64,000 nucleotides of DNA from Puccinia triticina (taxonomy: Eukaryota > Basidiomycota > Pucciniomycetes > Pucciniales > Pucciniaceae), in the NCBI RefSeq assembly GCF_026914185.1, contig NC_070559.1:2790001-2854000 (forward strand), given 5' to 3'. This document shows, one piece after another, positions 20,285 to 30,542 of the stretch. The translations under genes were made by a program, and so were the position numbers. Position 1 is the first letter of the stretch; every line of letters starts with the position of its first letter. Below the pieces are notes generated by a model. That model saw only the letters and a program-made list of their open reading frames with translations. It ran no database searches and was not told the DNA's origin.

Positions 20285-21660
20285 CTAGCACCGGCCAGAT
20301 TTCCTCAACGCCCTGACCACTTCTCTGCCATTCTCGCCGGGCGCGCGCTCCTTCAGGAGCTCGTATGCGACATGTACATCTGCGTTGAACGTTCTCGAAC
20401 CTTGTTCATAGAGTCAAACCAAAACAAATTGCATGCTGACAAGTATAACGCCCTTGTGCGAGGATTAGAGAATGGTAGTGTCATTGTGGGTCGTCGGGTA
20501 ATCCTCCCCTCCACCTTCATTGGGAGCCCCAGAGGCATGTCTGAACTCTACCACAACTCAATGGCCATTGTGCGCAAGTATGTTTTGCTGTCGCTATTCA
20601 TCACCATGACAGCTAATCCCAACTGGCCAGAGATTCTCGCCATAATCAATCCTCGCGAGTCCGCTGTTGACCACCCAACAATAGTTTCACGCGTGTTTAA
20701 TCTGAAGGTGAAGGTGTTAATGTTCCAACTCGTCAAAATGGGCCGATTGGGCAAGGTCATCGCATACGTCTCAGTCATTGAGTTCTAGAAGAGGGGGCTT
20801 CCTCACCTCCACCTTATGGTTACCCTGGACCCCAACAACCGGCCTTACACACCCAAGGAAGTCGACAGGCTTGTTTCCGCTGAGATCCCTGACAAGTTCT
20901 ACAAGCCGCGACTCCCCGAACTGGTGACTCAATTTATGCTCCACGGGCCCTGCATCGGCCGGACTTGCTGGACCAGCGATCACTGCAAGTCGGGTTACCC
21001 AAAACCATTCACCCCCCGGACTGTTATCATTGATGGAGCTTACCCTGCGTACTTAAGGCGGGATAACGGCGCCACAATTACTAAGCACACAACCACATTT
21101 ACCAATGGCCATGTTATTCCCTATAATAAGTTCCTAACTCTTATGTTTGAAACTCACATTAACATTGAGATACCGGTCAATACTACGGCCATCAAATATC
21201 TTTACAAATATATCACAAAGGGTCACAACCGTTCCTACATGGCAGTCGACGTCGCTAATGAGGTACAGGCATATATTGACGCACAATACATCAGCCCACC
21301 CAAAGGTAAGCCAACCCGCATAACTCATTGCAATTGTGGCTCAGCTGACGTTGGCCGCAGCTTGTTGGAGACTATTTAAGTTTCCATTATCGGATCGGTC
21401 TTCATCCGTCACGCGGCTAGCAATTCACCATGCCGGTGAACATCTCATCTATTTCGACTCCAACAAAGGTGCCGAAGGCCAAATAAAATCAGGCAAGGCG
21501 TCACAAACAAACCTGATAGGATACTTCAAGCTCAACCAGAAAAATACCATTGGGGCTGAAGGCCGTGAAACTCGATTGTTGTTGTATGAAGAAATACCTT
21601 GTTTCTTCTGGTGGCATAAAGGGAAGAAGGCATGGTTCCCCCGCAAAACCAGATCGGATG
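20285..21660 (+). pseudogene. Rep (HUH endonuclease) domain of the RepHel gene
   Basis: Opens with RPDHFSAILAGRALLQELVC, the standard Helitron-like N domain (equivalent to GGRLFQQY...VD). It continues through NQNKLHADKYNALV, VGRRVILPSTFIGSPRGM and FITMTANPNWPEI. After TAG 20786 the frame resumes with KRGLPHLHL (HUH), LVTQFMLHGPCIGRTCW, VIPYNKFLTLMF, INIEIPVNTTAIKYLYKY. A frameshift near 21360 moves into ACWRLFKFPLSDRSSSV and LLLYEEIPCFFWW. It would nick and join single strands during rolling-circle movement if intact. Confidence 0.9.
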
Positions 21661-21699
21661 CTGTTTGAAGGATGTATTCGGTGTCTTTTCTGGCGGGCG

Positions 21700-23620
21700 A
21701 AAAGTTCTATTTGCGTGTTCTCTTACTTCATCGCAAGGGCGCCCGTTCCCACAAGGAACTTCGTACTGTTGAAGGCCGCCGCGCAAATAGTTACCAGATT
21801 GCTTGTAATTGGCTTTGACTTCTTGTAGATGATTACCTTTACGATCAGACTATCAAAGAAGCGGCTACAGTTCAAACAGGCTATCAACTCACCAAAATGT
21901 ACGCAATGATGTGCATCCACTCGCCTCCTTCCGATCCTAAGAAGCTGTTTGAGAGGCACTTTGAATCACTTACGGACAACACCCCTCGCATTGACATGCA
22001 GAATCGCACCAGCCGGCTACTTTGGCCGGAGGAAAGGTGCGTGTTGGCGCTTTTTCGGCTGGCAGTCATCCTTGATGAAATGGACAGCAATCTTGAGAGT
22101 TGTGGGATTACCATCAGCAGAGCCAATAAGCGATCCTTAGCTCGCCTCAAAAATGAACGACTTGGGAACAAAGATTTTTCCGTAATATACGCTCGCCTCC
22201 GGACAAACAAGGGCATGTTCAACCACGCCCAACTGGATTTCTTCAATCAAGTCAAAAAGTTATTGGTGAAAAACAAACCTCGATTATTCTACCTTGATGG
22301 TCCTGGAGGCACTGGCAAGACCTTCATTCTTAACTCAATTATTGATTTCGCCAAAACAAAGCACATCACAAAAATAGTCACCGCGTCATTGGGTGTTGCT
22401 GCTCTCCTTCTCAAATTTGGTCAGACCGCTCACTCCGCATTTAACATTCCAATTGATGCGGAGAGGGATGTCGAGTGTCCTGTCGATTCTGATTCTGCAT
22501 TCGCGCAGAAGTTGATCGCTGCCCGTCTCATCATTTGGGACGAAGTGGTAACAGTCCACTAGAACTGCATTGATGCTGTTGACCGCACACTCAAACGACT
22601 CAGCAATTCAAGCCAACCATTTGGCGGGAAGACAGTCATATTTTCCGGCGACTTTTGGCAAATATTACCGGTGGTTAAATACAATGAGTTTCCGCCTTCT
22701 TACGCAGCCACCATCAAGTCATCTCCAATCTGGCTAGCAGTCACTGAGATCAAGCTGCACAAGAATATGCGCCTCGCCGCAGCTCTGCGTGGCGCCGCAC
22801 AGCATAACAATGAAGTTTTTGCAACAGCTCTCCTTTGCTTAGGCAAAGGGAAAGACCAACCAAATGACTTCGGGATATTACCGCTTGATGGAATGGATGT
22901 CGAATCATTTATCAACACCCGCGAGATGTCTGCCTGGCTCACGAGTTTTGTTTACGCCAATCTCAATACTATCGACCAGAGCAACACCTGCGCAGTCGTT
23001 GATTATTTGAACAAGCGGTGCATTCTGGCTCCTCTGAACCCAGACGTCAAGCAGATTAATGAAGAAATCATGAACACTTTGCCCGGCGACGCGATACAAT
23101 TGAAGTCCATTGATACACCCAAACCAGATGGGTCCAAGGAGTGCCTCAATAAAATTTCTGTTTCCAGTTTCCCAGAACATTCAATTTCGTTAAAGGTCGG
23201 CATGCCTGTTGTAGTCACCAGGAACATGAATATCAACGGGGGCATATGCAATGGGACCCAAATGCCAATTGTCGGCTTCTTTCACGTTTAAATTCAAGGT
23301 GAACTGATGACAGGACCTTTCAGGGGAAGATGTATCATGTTACCTTGTGTCAAGTTGCACAACAAAGGATCACCACGGTTGGGACTAAGCTTCTTCCGGT
23401 ATCAGTTTCCCATCTCCCCTGCATACGCCATGTCAATCAACAAAGCACAGGGCCAGACATTTGGGTGAGTGGGAGTGTTTTTGAGCACCGATGTCTTTTC
23501 GCATGGACAGCTGTACGTTGCCCTTTCTCGCGTGTCAAGCGTTGAGGATCTGCTCATTTCAAAACCCCAAGAGAGGTCCGGAGTTGTGAATGTTGTCCAT
23601 CGTCAAATATTTGATGATTG
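21700..23620 (+). pseudogene. PIF1-like helicase domain of the RepHel gene
   Basis: Segments in order: LRTVEGRRANSYQIACNW, then from 21897 HSPPSDPKKLFERHFESLTD, the nucleotide-binding core (RLFYLDGPGGTGKTFILNS), Walker B (ARLIIWDEVV), a TAG stop at 22560, TVIFSGDFWQILPVV, LHKNMRLAAALRG, KRCILAPLNPDV, PVVVTRNMNINGGICNGT and the C-terminal YVALSRVSSVEDLLI. Superfamily 1B helicase of the Pif1 type. It ends near SGVVNVVHRQIFD. The 3' flank has no obvious CTRR-plus-hairpin Helitron terminus before the GST exons. Confidence 0.9.
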
Positions 23621-23640
23621 CGTGAGTCATCATTCATCTC

Positions 23641-24366
23641 ATCTTCTCCGGCGGTGGGCCACCAGTAGAATTGAAATATTTCGCCATGTATGCTACAGGA
23701 ATCCAAACCTCACGAATCAGCTTAGATGTGACGCGGGCCGTTGGTTTGTCATTGATCACTGCCCGAGTTTAATAGCCTACTATAACGCAACAGATCGAAT
23801 TATCTTTATAATACGTGGTTTTTCACTTCTCATATCGCGCGATTCTGATAAGCCATTTGCCAAAAGCTGTTTCTCAACTCAAGTTGGGTTTTCTGGGCTC
23901 TTACTCGCGGGAATGTTGAAATCTCATGAACCCTATTTATTCACGCACTGCGTGTGATCGCGGATGTTGCATTTTTATGAAGTCCTGTTATTGATTTATA
24001 AATGTGGATGAAGCAACGCGATCAAGCATCCCTTCATGTTGTGACTGTGCCCCGTATATCGCGAGGCCCACGACGGATTTATAAGTTTTCAGTTGATCAA
24101 TATGATCCCTTGTTACTTTGCGTCACTGCAAAGCACAGCCATTCCCGCTTGCTTCCATTCAAGCATGACAGATGGTCAGGCGTGCGACGGCCAAGCCGCG
24201 ATTTCACGCCGGGGAGCTGTGTGGAGGTTGGAGGAGCCAGACCCCCAAAAGACAATCAAACCCCCGACGCAGGACACATTAACGCTAGGTGTCAATCTCA
24301 GTGCTTACGAATCGCAAGCCGCAAATCAACATTCTCAATGGAACCACAACTTTGACTTCCCTTTAG
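23641..24366. other. Interval between RepHel and GST exons
   Basis: No clear domain. It probably contains the first exon(s) of the downstream GST gene: a donor at AG|GTGTCA (about 24289) would join in frame to the acceptor at 24366 (CCTTTAG), but no start codon can be chosen with confidence. Confidence 0.4.
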
Positions 24367-25331
24367 GCTCATCACCATGAACACACCTCGCTGTCAGGGT
24401 GTTCAAATCCTAATTGAAGAACTGAAGCTGAAGTACAAATTCGCCTGCTTGGTTGAATACTGCAACGTGAGATCCGGCATTCAAAAAACAGACAACTTCA
24501 CAAAATTGAATGTGAATGGTGTGAATGGCCTGAATTGTTGTGAAGTGAGGAGGATGCAGCTGATCCGCATCTTAATTAGGCAAGATTCCTGTCCTGCTGG
24601 ACAACAACTCAGACGCGATCAACGGCAAGGCGACCCCGTTTGCCGTCATGGAGAGTGCAGCAATCATGTTTGTGAGTGCTTAATTCAAATCGCTTGCCAT
24701 GCTAATTGCCTTGATGTACATCCGACATTTTGTTTGCAGTACTTGTGCGATTGGATTGATTGGAATTTTGTCTTCCACTTTGAGACACCCCTCGAACTAT
24801 CAAATATGCAGCAATGGATTGAGTGGGGTACCACCGAATTAGTTATCCCAAGCCACAAGTTGATTGACATCTGTCGTAAGCAAGTTTCCAGTTCCTGAAG
24901 GCAATGTGATGAGTGAACCATTTTGGTTGATTTGTTGATCTCCAGGATATGTGCCAGAAAAGTCACCTGAATTGGAGGCGCACTTAAGATCTCATATCAA
25001 GGCGTCCTTTGGTGTGATGGATAATCATCTGAGTAGGTCGGACGGAGGACAACGAAGGAAGTTCTTGGCTGGTGCTGGAGAGGGAGCGTATTCACTTGCT
25101 GATATGCTTATTTGTCCGTGAGTGCTGTCACATAACTACCCCTGGCAGATGTGGTGGCTGTGTACGTCATCTAATGATCTTTGTTTTAGTACGGTGAACA
25201 TCCGTTTCCTGTGGGCTGAGGAAAAAGAAATACTTGTCGACTACCCGTCGGTTCTATCGTGGGCTGTCAGGATCAAAAACCAAGAAGGCGTTATGAGCGG
25301 TTGCTCCTCAAAATATGAGCTTGTGTGCTGA
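24367..25331 (+). CDS. Glutathione S-transferase (Ure2p/GstA-like), exons 2-5 intact
   Basis: Exons 24367-24518, 24580-24671, 24740-24875, 24946-25117 and 25190-25331 join through perfect GT...AG introns of 61-72 bp into one open frame. The thioredoxin-like N-domain is recognisable: LITMNTPRCQGVQILIEELK, then NGKIPVLLDN and TPFAVMESAAIMFYL. The all-helical C-domain follows with RRKFLAGAGEGAYSLADMLI and YPSVLSWAVRIKNQEGV. Such enzymes conjugate glutathione to electrophiles or act as peroxide reductases in the cytosol. The extreme N-terminus is uncertain because the first exon is not fixed. It lies between RepHel and a solo LTR within the long-TIR segment, so it may be cargo. The intact splicing frame contrasts with its decayed neighbours. 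Confidence 0.82.
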
Positions 25332-25856
25332 TCCATCATTTGCATCATATCAAAAGCATGGTCGGATCCACTGCTGGCTATGTTCAATATCAACAAGAAG
25401 TCAATAGATCTTCTCTGGCTACTGATCGTGACATGTCTCCAGTATACAAACGTGTTTATGCAATAGTGTATTCCATTATCCTAACGTTTGATGTACTGTT
25501 TGCGTACTACAAATGTGTCGAGTGGAGTAACGTTTCAGTCAAAAATCAGTGAAAATACTCGGGGTCTCATAATAGCGCGGCTTTGTTCATGGTAATCGGT
25601 TGGGCATGCAAGCCAGGTTATGCTGAGCACGTGGAACAAGATACCTCGAGCTCAATTTAAACAATCTGTAAGGTTTTCGACGGGCTACACTAATTGGGCG
25701 CGTACGATCTCCAGAGTTGTGGATGGCATGTCATGCATTGCTGAACTCATCTCTGAATTGTGTTGCTCACTGTCCTACTAATTTGCCGTCCCATTATTGT
25801 GTGTACGTTGGGGAGGATAAATAATTCATTACATTAAATCAAGGGATTGATTCATG
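25332..25856. other. GST 3' flank
   Basis: No gene recognised. Ends at the left target duplication ATTAA (25857-25861) of the solo LTR. Confidence 0.45.
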
Positions 25857-25861
25857 ATTAA

Positions 25862-26829
25862 TGTCAGCCTTAGAGTCATCACAGCTGACCTAAAAGCTGC
25901 CTCTTTTCTACTTATTACATATGAAATTACTTCATATCTTTTTCATATTAAGAGATATCATTGTTTTGACTTCATCTTCTGTTTCCTCAGGCAATTTTAA
26001 CCCTAGTTACAACTTATCAATTCATTGTAACTATACTCCTTCCCTGAGTTACTGAGTTGTGGCGCGCTTGCGCAGTTGTGACGTGTCAGCGCTACCAGGC
26101 GCGCCAAACCACAGGTACATATGTAAATTACATAAGCAAACTGTGAAAATTTTCGTAGTCAGGATCCCCCTTGCCTGAGGCGGATCTACAGACTTCAGCA
26201 CACCAGAACCACCACCCAGATAACTCCAGGATCACCACCAAAGAGCCTACTATACTCCCAGTATACCTACCGTCACAGGCGCCTAGGATATTGACAGTAA
26301 GTAACCTCTTTCACTGAACCTTGTTTATCTCAGAGGTACAACTCTGTGTCTTGCTTGATCTGCTCTTTCTTCTGGTTTTGCCTCCTTCTTGATCACAGGG
26401 CTGTCCCTCCAAATCTACAGGCCTTTGCCTCTATCTTGATCACAGGGCTGTCCCTTATTATCACTTGGCCTTTGCCACAAATCTAGGTTGCAGGGCTGTC
26501 CCTCAGGTTTCCCATTAAGAACCTTGACTGTCCAGAGAGAAGTCTAAAAAACTGTGGCTGGTTTAAACTTATCTAATCCAGATACCCTCCTGAGAGGAAG
26601 CTGTAGCACTTCTAGCACAGATAAGCAGCACTCTTCAGAAGAGTAGCATTGCCAGTGGACGTGCATTCTCACTAGAATAACCTAGTACTTCTCTTCTTCC
26701 TTATCCTGCTTGGTTTCCCTTTTCTCTTTCTCTTTTCTCTTATAGTTGTAGTTTCTTTATCCCAAGAAATACAACCATTGCCCCCCCATTTCTTGTGTCC
26801 TGTGGTCACTATAGAGACCCAGGCTCACA
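25862..26829 (+). mobile_element. Solo LTR of a chromoviral Ty3/gypsy element (968 bp)
   Basis: Begins TGTCAGCCTTAGAGTCAT and ends AGACCCAGGCTCACA. It is flanked by identical 5-bp duplications ATTAA (25857-25861 and 26830-26834), so it is a solo LTR left by LTR-LTR recombination. It is collinear with the LTR at 56463-57310, which follows an integrase-chromodomain ORF and thereby identifies the family. Internal repeats of a CACAGGGCTGTCCCT block are present near 26395-26500. Confidence 0.93.
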
Positions 26830-26834
26830 ATTAA

Positions 26835-27535
26835 CTGGTGGCGGGGTGAGGCAGTTTGTGGAGTATGTTAATACAAGTAGATACGAGTGAATGCATTTGG
26901 TGTTGCTAGAGGCAACGCAGGAATATGATGGGTTCACTTTCAGGGGAATTGTTAAAACCACAATCTGTGGGTTACTCAAGTTGAAGTGTCCGGTTGCAGA
27001 GTGACCTTGAGTTCGGCTTTACATTACAGCACGGGGAGTTCAACTCTGCCGCAGTCATTATTAATTCTTGCGTCGTGATCTGCCGGAATGTTGTGGTTGC
27101 GTATGAACAGTTGATTGGCTGATCTGAGTGACCCTCGAGAAATCAGTGATAAGCTAATATGCCTTTGGCTTGTTTTGATGTATATAGGCCAGCAATGCTT
27201 CACTATTGACCTCTGCCTCACGAAATCAAGGTTGTCCTGTGGTGAACAAGGATGTTGAATGGCCAAGGACACAGGCATTGGACAGGTTTCAACCAATGGG
27301 CAATTGTCACTGTGAAGTTGGCATTGAAGCGGCTGGTCCAGCCCAGTGGAATGCCAAGCGGGCTGTTGTGGTGTATAAATACCCTTGGACCGGGTTACAA
27401 TAATGTGACTGTATAGTGTCTGACAAAAACCATAAGATGTTTCATGCGGTGTTCTTGGAGCGAATAAATAGGGGTGAGTGGGACGACTGATGAGGTCAGG
27501 TCACCCATATTTTACATTACCTTTCACCTAACACC
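26835..27535. other. No recognised gene; probable promoter region
   Basis: Short ORFs on both strands without motifs. The region ends directly before the ATG at 27536 with a pyrimidine-rich leader, and TATAAATACC at 27374 and GAATAAATAGG near 27460 could be promoter elements. Confidence 0.4.
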
Positions 27536-28320
27536 ATGCACTCCGCTCCAAATTCATCAGCGTACGGTTTTAACGTTCCTTCTGCGGGTTCCTGTGACAC
27601 ACTCGAGTTTGATTTGGGAATCAAGTTGGGCCAGAAGGTGCGCTATATTTTAACATTGAAACTTACCGTTTGCTCACGTCGATATATAAGTTTGAATGCA
27701 CAGGTGACAATGGTGACGTGTTGAATCATTATATCGTCCCACAAAACAGGCGGCATTTACATATTGTTGAAGGTCCGCGTGCCGCGGGTGTGGATGGGAC
27801 ACCGATTGTGATCAAGGCACCAAGTTTAGCAGCCTTTGGTCGTGATTTGGATTTGGGTGACTGGTACTTAGTGAAAGGCTCAATACAACGGAGTTTCAAT
27901 GGTGATACGGAGTGGGTGTTCAACCCGCTCCTAGCGCGACGAACGGGTCAATTGGATTTGGTGTTTTACCCAAGGCCCTTGACTGTGAGGGCTGCTTGAA
28001 ATCGGTCGATAATATCTGGGATCCAGAAACATGCGCAATTGTTAGGCATGAGGTGGTAATAATGCATAATGTCGGGGTTAGTGCCTCAAGCGTGTGTGGA
28101 AAACGGAATGCTGACTACTTGTACTTAGGATTACGGTTTCCGCGTTGACGTCAAAGTCGTTGTGAAGCCGGGTAACTTCCCATTGGAGTGGGTGGAATCG
28201 TTTGTCCCGGGTTCTCGTGTCTCTTTTGCGGGTTTCCATGTTGCCGGGACTGGTGAAGGGGGGGTAATCAGGGTCGAGGTGGGCTTTCGTCTTTCTCAAG
28301 TTGAGGGGCCAGAATTCTGA
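27536..28320 (+). pseudogene. Decayed paralogue of the five-exon gene
   Basis: Exon 27536-27637 and exon 27691-27999 join across a 53-bp intron (NLGQK-type end to FECTGDNGDVL). The start SSAYGFNVPSAGSCDTLEFD parallels the YGNVTTLSSLQCAGALNTK region of the gene at 16221. DWYLVKGSIQRSFNG parallels HYLTGKFLPLNDG, and downstream in another frame WVESFVPGSRVSFAGFHV parallels KTFNLFIVGREVKIAGRLV. The last block breaks near 28268. Order and spacing match, so both copies derive from one ancestor with two OB-like blocks. The basic C-terminus of the first copy is not visible here. Confidence 0.55.
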
Positions 28321-28861
28321 GGTGCTTTTTTTGTAGGTGTGGTGATGCAGTCGTATGATGATTTGCCGGGGAGATGCGTTGGAGGTGGCGGCGAGCATGC
28401 AATGATAGAATCGATGATAGTGGGGCGTGTGGTTTGGAATATACATGATTGGGATTAGAGCACCGGGTCGGGCTGGCCGGTGGCGGCGGTGATGGTGGGT
28501 GCCCTGCAAAGCGGCATGTCCCTTGGGGGGGTCAGCAGGGCGCCGGTGTGGGCGTAGGGGGGGTCATGGTGGGCTCGTAGGTTGAAATTAGGCCCCTGCT
28601 GCGGTGTAGCCACTTTGATCTCTAGTACATCAAAAATGATGTTTGTAAGATGTTTTCAGTTTCTACAATGACTAAAACCTGAACCAGAAATAAATTCAAG
28701 GGGATTAAATTTGGTTGGTTCATGTCACCTGCCTACTACTGCCCTAACGTTTTCCTGGTACTCCACCCCAAGAACTTGGAATATACATTTTTCAAAGTTA
28801 CATGCAAGTTTCAATTGTGCAGATTTAAAATTGCATTCTTTTAAATTTGAGAAACCTTAAT
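28321..28861. other. Right arm of the element, no gene
   Basis: G-rich on the plus strand up to about 28600 (runs of GGGGGG at 28256, 28525 and 28557), then AT-rich up to the right TIR. Nothing recognisable as coding. Confidence 0.45.
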
Positions 28862-29147
28862 CCAATCCAATAAATTTGGAATGAACATCTATGCACTCCA
28901 AAAAAAAATGAATAAAAAATTGCTTGGAAAAAATATTTTTGGAATGGAATTGGGTTTACTCCAAAATTTTTGGAGTGCATCATGGTTCCACTCCAAAAAA
29001 CAGGCTTTTTTGGAGTGTAAATTCGTTCACTCCAACAAAATTTGGAGTAGACTATGGTTCACTCCAATGAAAGTTGGAGTGGACTACTGTTCACTCCATT
29101 TTTGGAGTGAATGAAGCAATTTTTTTGGTGTGGATTTAGCCTGCCCC
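28862..29147 (-). repeat. Right long terminal inverted repeat
   Basis: About 286 bp, the inverted counterpart of 14746-15026, ending GTGTGGATTTAGCCTGCCCC at the outer edge, directly followed by TTTATTTA. It shows the same ladder of CACTCCAAA/TTTGGAGTG palindromes in mirror order. Confidence 0.85.
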
Positions 29148-29155
29148 TTTATTTA

Positions 29156-30407
29156 TAATACCCTGCAGGGTTGTACCCTTTCTGTTGTAGGTAGCACCCT
29201 GTTTCCTTAGAGTAGGTCCCTTTGAGGCTGTGCTCCTGTCAAACTATACATTGTAGGGATGTACCCCATTAGCTATTAGCCCACCAAATCCTGTTCCACT
29301 GGAGCTAAAATACCTCACCCACAGGTATAAAAGGAGGCCTCCATTGAGCCCTTTGTTCCTCATGCTGGCAATTCCCCACATCACACCATATTACTCCTCA
29401 TCACACCAAATTATATACTACCTACAATTTGATATTATTACCATTACAAGTACAATAAAAAGTCTAACACATGCACCAGGGGAGAAAGTGTGGCACTCTC
29501 TAGAAAGTGCCAGACCGCAACTTCCTTCAGCAACCCTGGCGGGTATCAAGCATGCAACATGTGTGCCACATACACAACTTAAGCTTGTGTCAATAGTGAT
29601 GTTATGTTCAACTCAGGCTGATATCATCTTCATCCTAACCTCATGGCAAATTACATAATTTCACCTCACCCAATGCTCAACTCCAGCTTGACTCAACCTG
29701 GAACACATTCCATGGTTGTTCCAGCTGAGGATCCTGAAATTTGTGTCACCAGGGGAGATATGTTCTCACTCCCCAGGGAACGCCAGAGCTGAATTTGATG
29801 TGAGTTTTGGTTCAATGTGAGCCTGATGTGCATCATTAAATCATCCCTAAATGAATTGAAGTGGATGCAGAAGTGAGCCAAAAGTCAGTCAGAATTAATT
29901 TGGGAGTCAACACAATGTTGTGTAGAATTCTTTTGTTTTCTAGGTACAACTAGAGGAAAAAATATGATGAGTCCAACTCATCAATTGCTCCTGTTTGATG
30001 ATGTCAAATGATAGGAAAGCAAAATTTCCATTCTTGAATGTAATTCCTGTAAAAAAAATGAGTTTCTTGTAATTCACATTACATGCCCTCATGTACAAAA
30101 TTAAAGTAAAAGTCAACTTAGTATTATTGGGTTTAGAATTTTGGAATGTGGTAATTTTGCAGTAAAATTAGTGAAACCCATTTTCTTGGAAATGCTGTAA
30201 TTAATTTGAATTTGGCTAAAAAAATGGTGATAAACTATTGTATTGGGGTGAAAGTCTGAGGTAAGTCAAGGTTGGATTGCAGTGCCACCTTAGTTTGGCC
30301 ACATATCCTGGCTACTTCACAAAAATGATTGTGTGATTTTTTGTTTTTTTTTGCTTTTCAAAATCCACATGTGCACATGCAAGTGAACTTTTTTGCACTT
30401 TGCTAAT
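29156..30407. other. 1.25 kb without a recognised gene
   Basis: No domain-bearing ORF. A block near 29745-29815 (CTCCCCAGGGAACGCCAGAG and flank) has a diverged copy near 31385-31450, each containing a CACTCC/GGAGTG-type hairpin. These may be remains of an unidentified repeat. Confidence 0.45.
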
Positions 30408-30542
30408 AGTCACCCTAATGTAAGCGCGTACATTGAGGTGGAAATATCACAGGATGGGCCTTTCACAGCCACATGAAAAGTAAAAACTTTGTGTTGAGAC
30501 ACCAATTGTCCCCCTGATGTACACAAGTACATGAGGGGGACA
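30408..30542. repeat. Pair of 36-bp palindromes (diverged)
   Basis: Two palindromes of 36 bp about 99 bp apart: 30408-30443 (AGTCACCCTAATG at its left arm, decayed) and 30507-30542 (TGTCCCCCTGATGTAC ... GTACATGAGGGGGACA, near perfect). Both are spaced and sized like the TGTCACC...GGTGACA palindromes at 39788, 39914, 47898, 50672, 57477 and 58059. Confidence 0.75.

Larger units (their letters stand above)
17870..23640 (+). pseudogene. Helitron-type Rep/PIF1-helicase protein, decayed
   Basis: Collinear with Helitron RepHel proteins. N-terminal zinc-binding region (NVQCTHCCALHF, then CRQKNKVTLP) runs to 18341, a 49-bp intron follows (18342-18390, CTAAC branch site), then YNNAVSFTSIGANID and, after the MITE, RYNQPTTDKVAVIV and YFPLRYPLFFPLGEQQWDD. 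Rep motifs: FITMTANPNWPEI (about 20600), the HUH motif H-L-H (20804-20812) and the two-tyrosine KYLYKYITKG (about 21195-21220). Helicase: Walker A GPGGTGKT (22299-22322), IIWDE, FSGDFWQILPV, INKAQGQTF and YVALSRVSS. Stops at 20786 (TAG), 22560 (TAG) and others, plus frameshifts near 21379, 21668 and 23460, break it. Catalytic motifs survive. About 880 bp between 19407 and 20285 fits no Helitron domain and may be another insertion. Confidence 0.92.
14746..29147. mobile_element. 14.4-kb segment with long TIRs and 8-bp flanking duplication
   Basis: Both ends carry the same sequence of about 280 bp in inverted orientation, each starting GGGGCAGGCTAAATCCACAC at the outer edge. Immediately outside each end is TTTATTTA (14738-14745 and 29148-29155). 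The similarity stops at about the same inner point on both sides, and neither copy has its own second terminus, so these look like the long terminal inverted repeats of a single unit and not two independent MITEs. Inside lie an intact five-exon gene, a decayed Helitron-type Rep/helicase gene, GST exons, a solo LTR (a later insertion with its own TSD) and a decayed paralogue of the first gene. No DDE transposase is recognised inside. The AT-rich duplication is the weakest point. Confidence 0.7.

Noticed and set aside
23600..25860. Helitron 3' end (CTRR with hairpin)
   Set aside because: No convincing hairpin followed by CTRR and an A/T insertion junction could be identified.
14746..29147. Maverick/Polinton identity for the long-TIR unit
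   Set aside because: No protein-primed DNA polymerase, retroviral-type integrase, packaging ATPase or capsid gene recognised; the duplication is 8 bp, not 6 bp.
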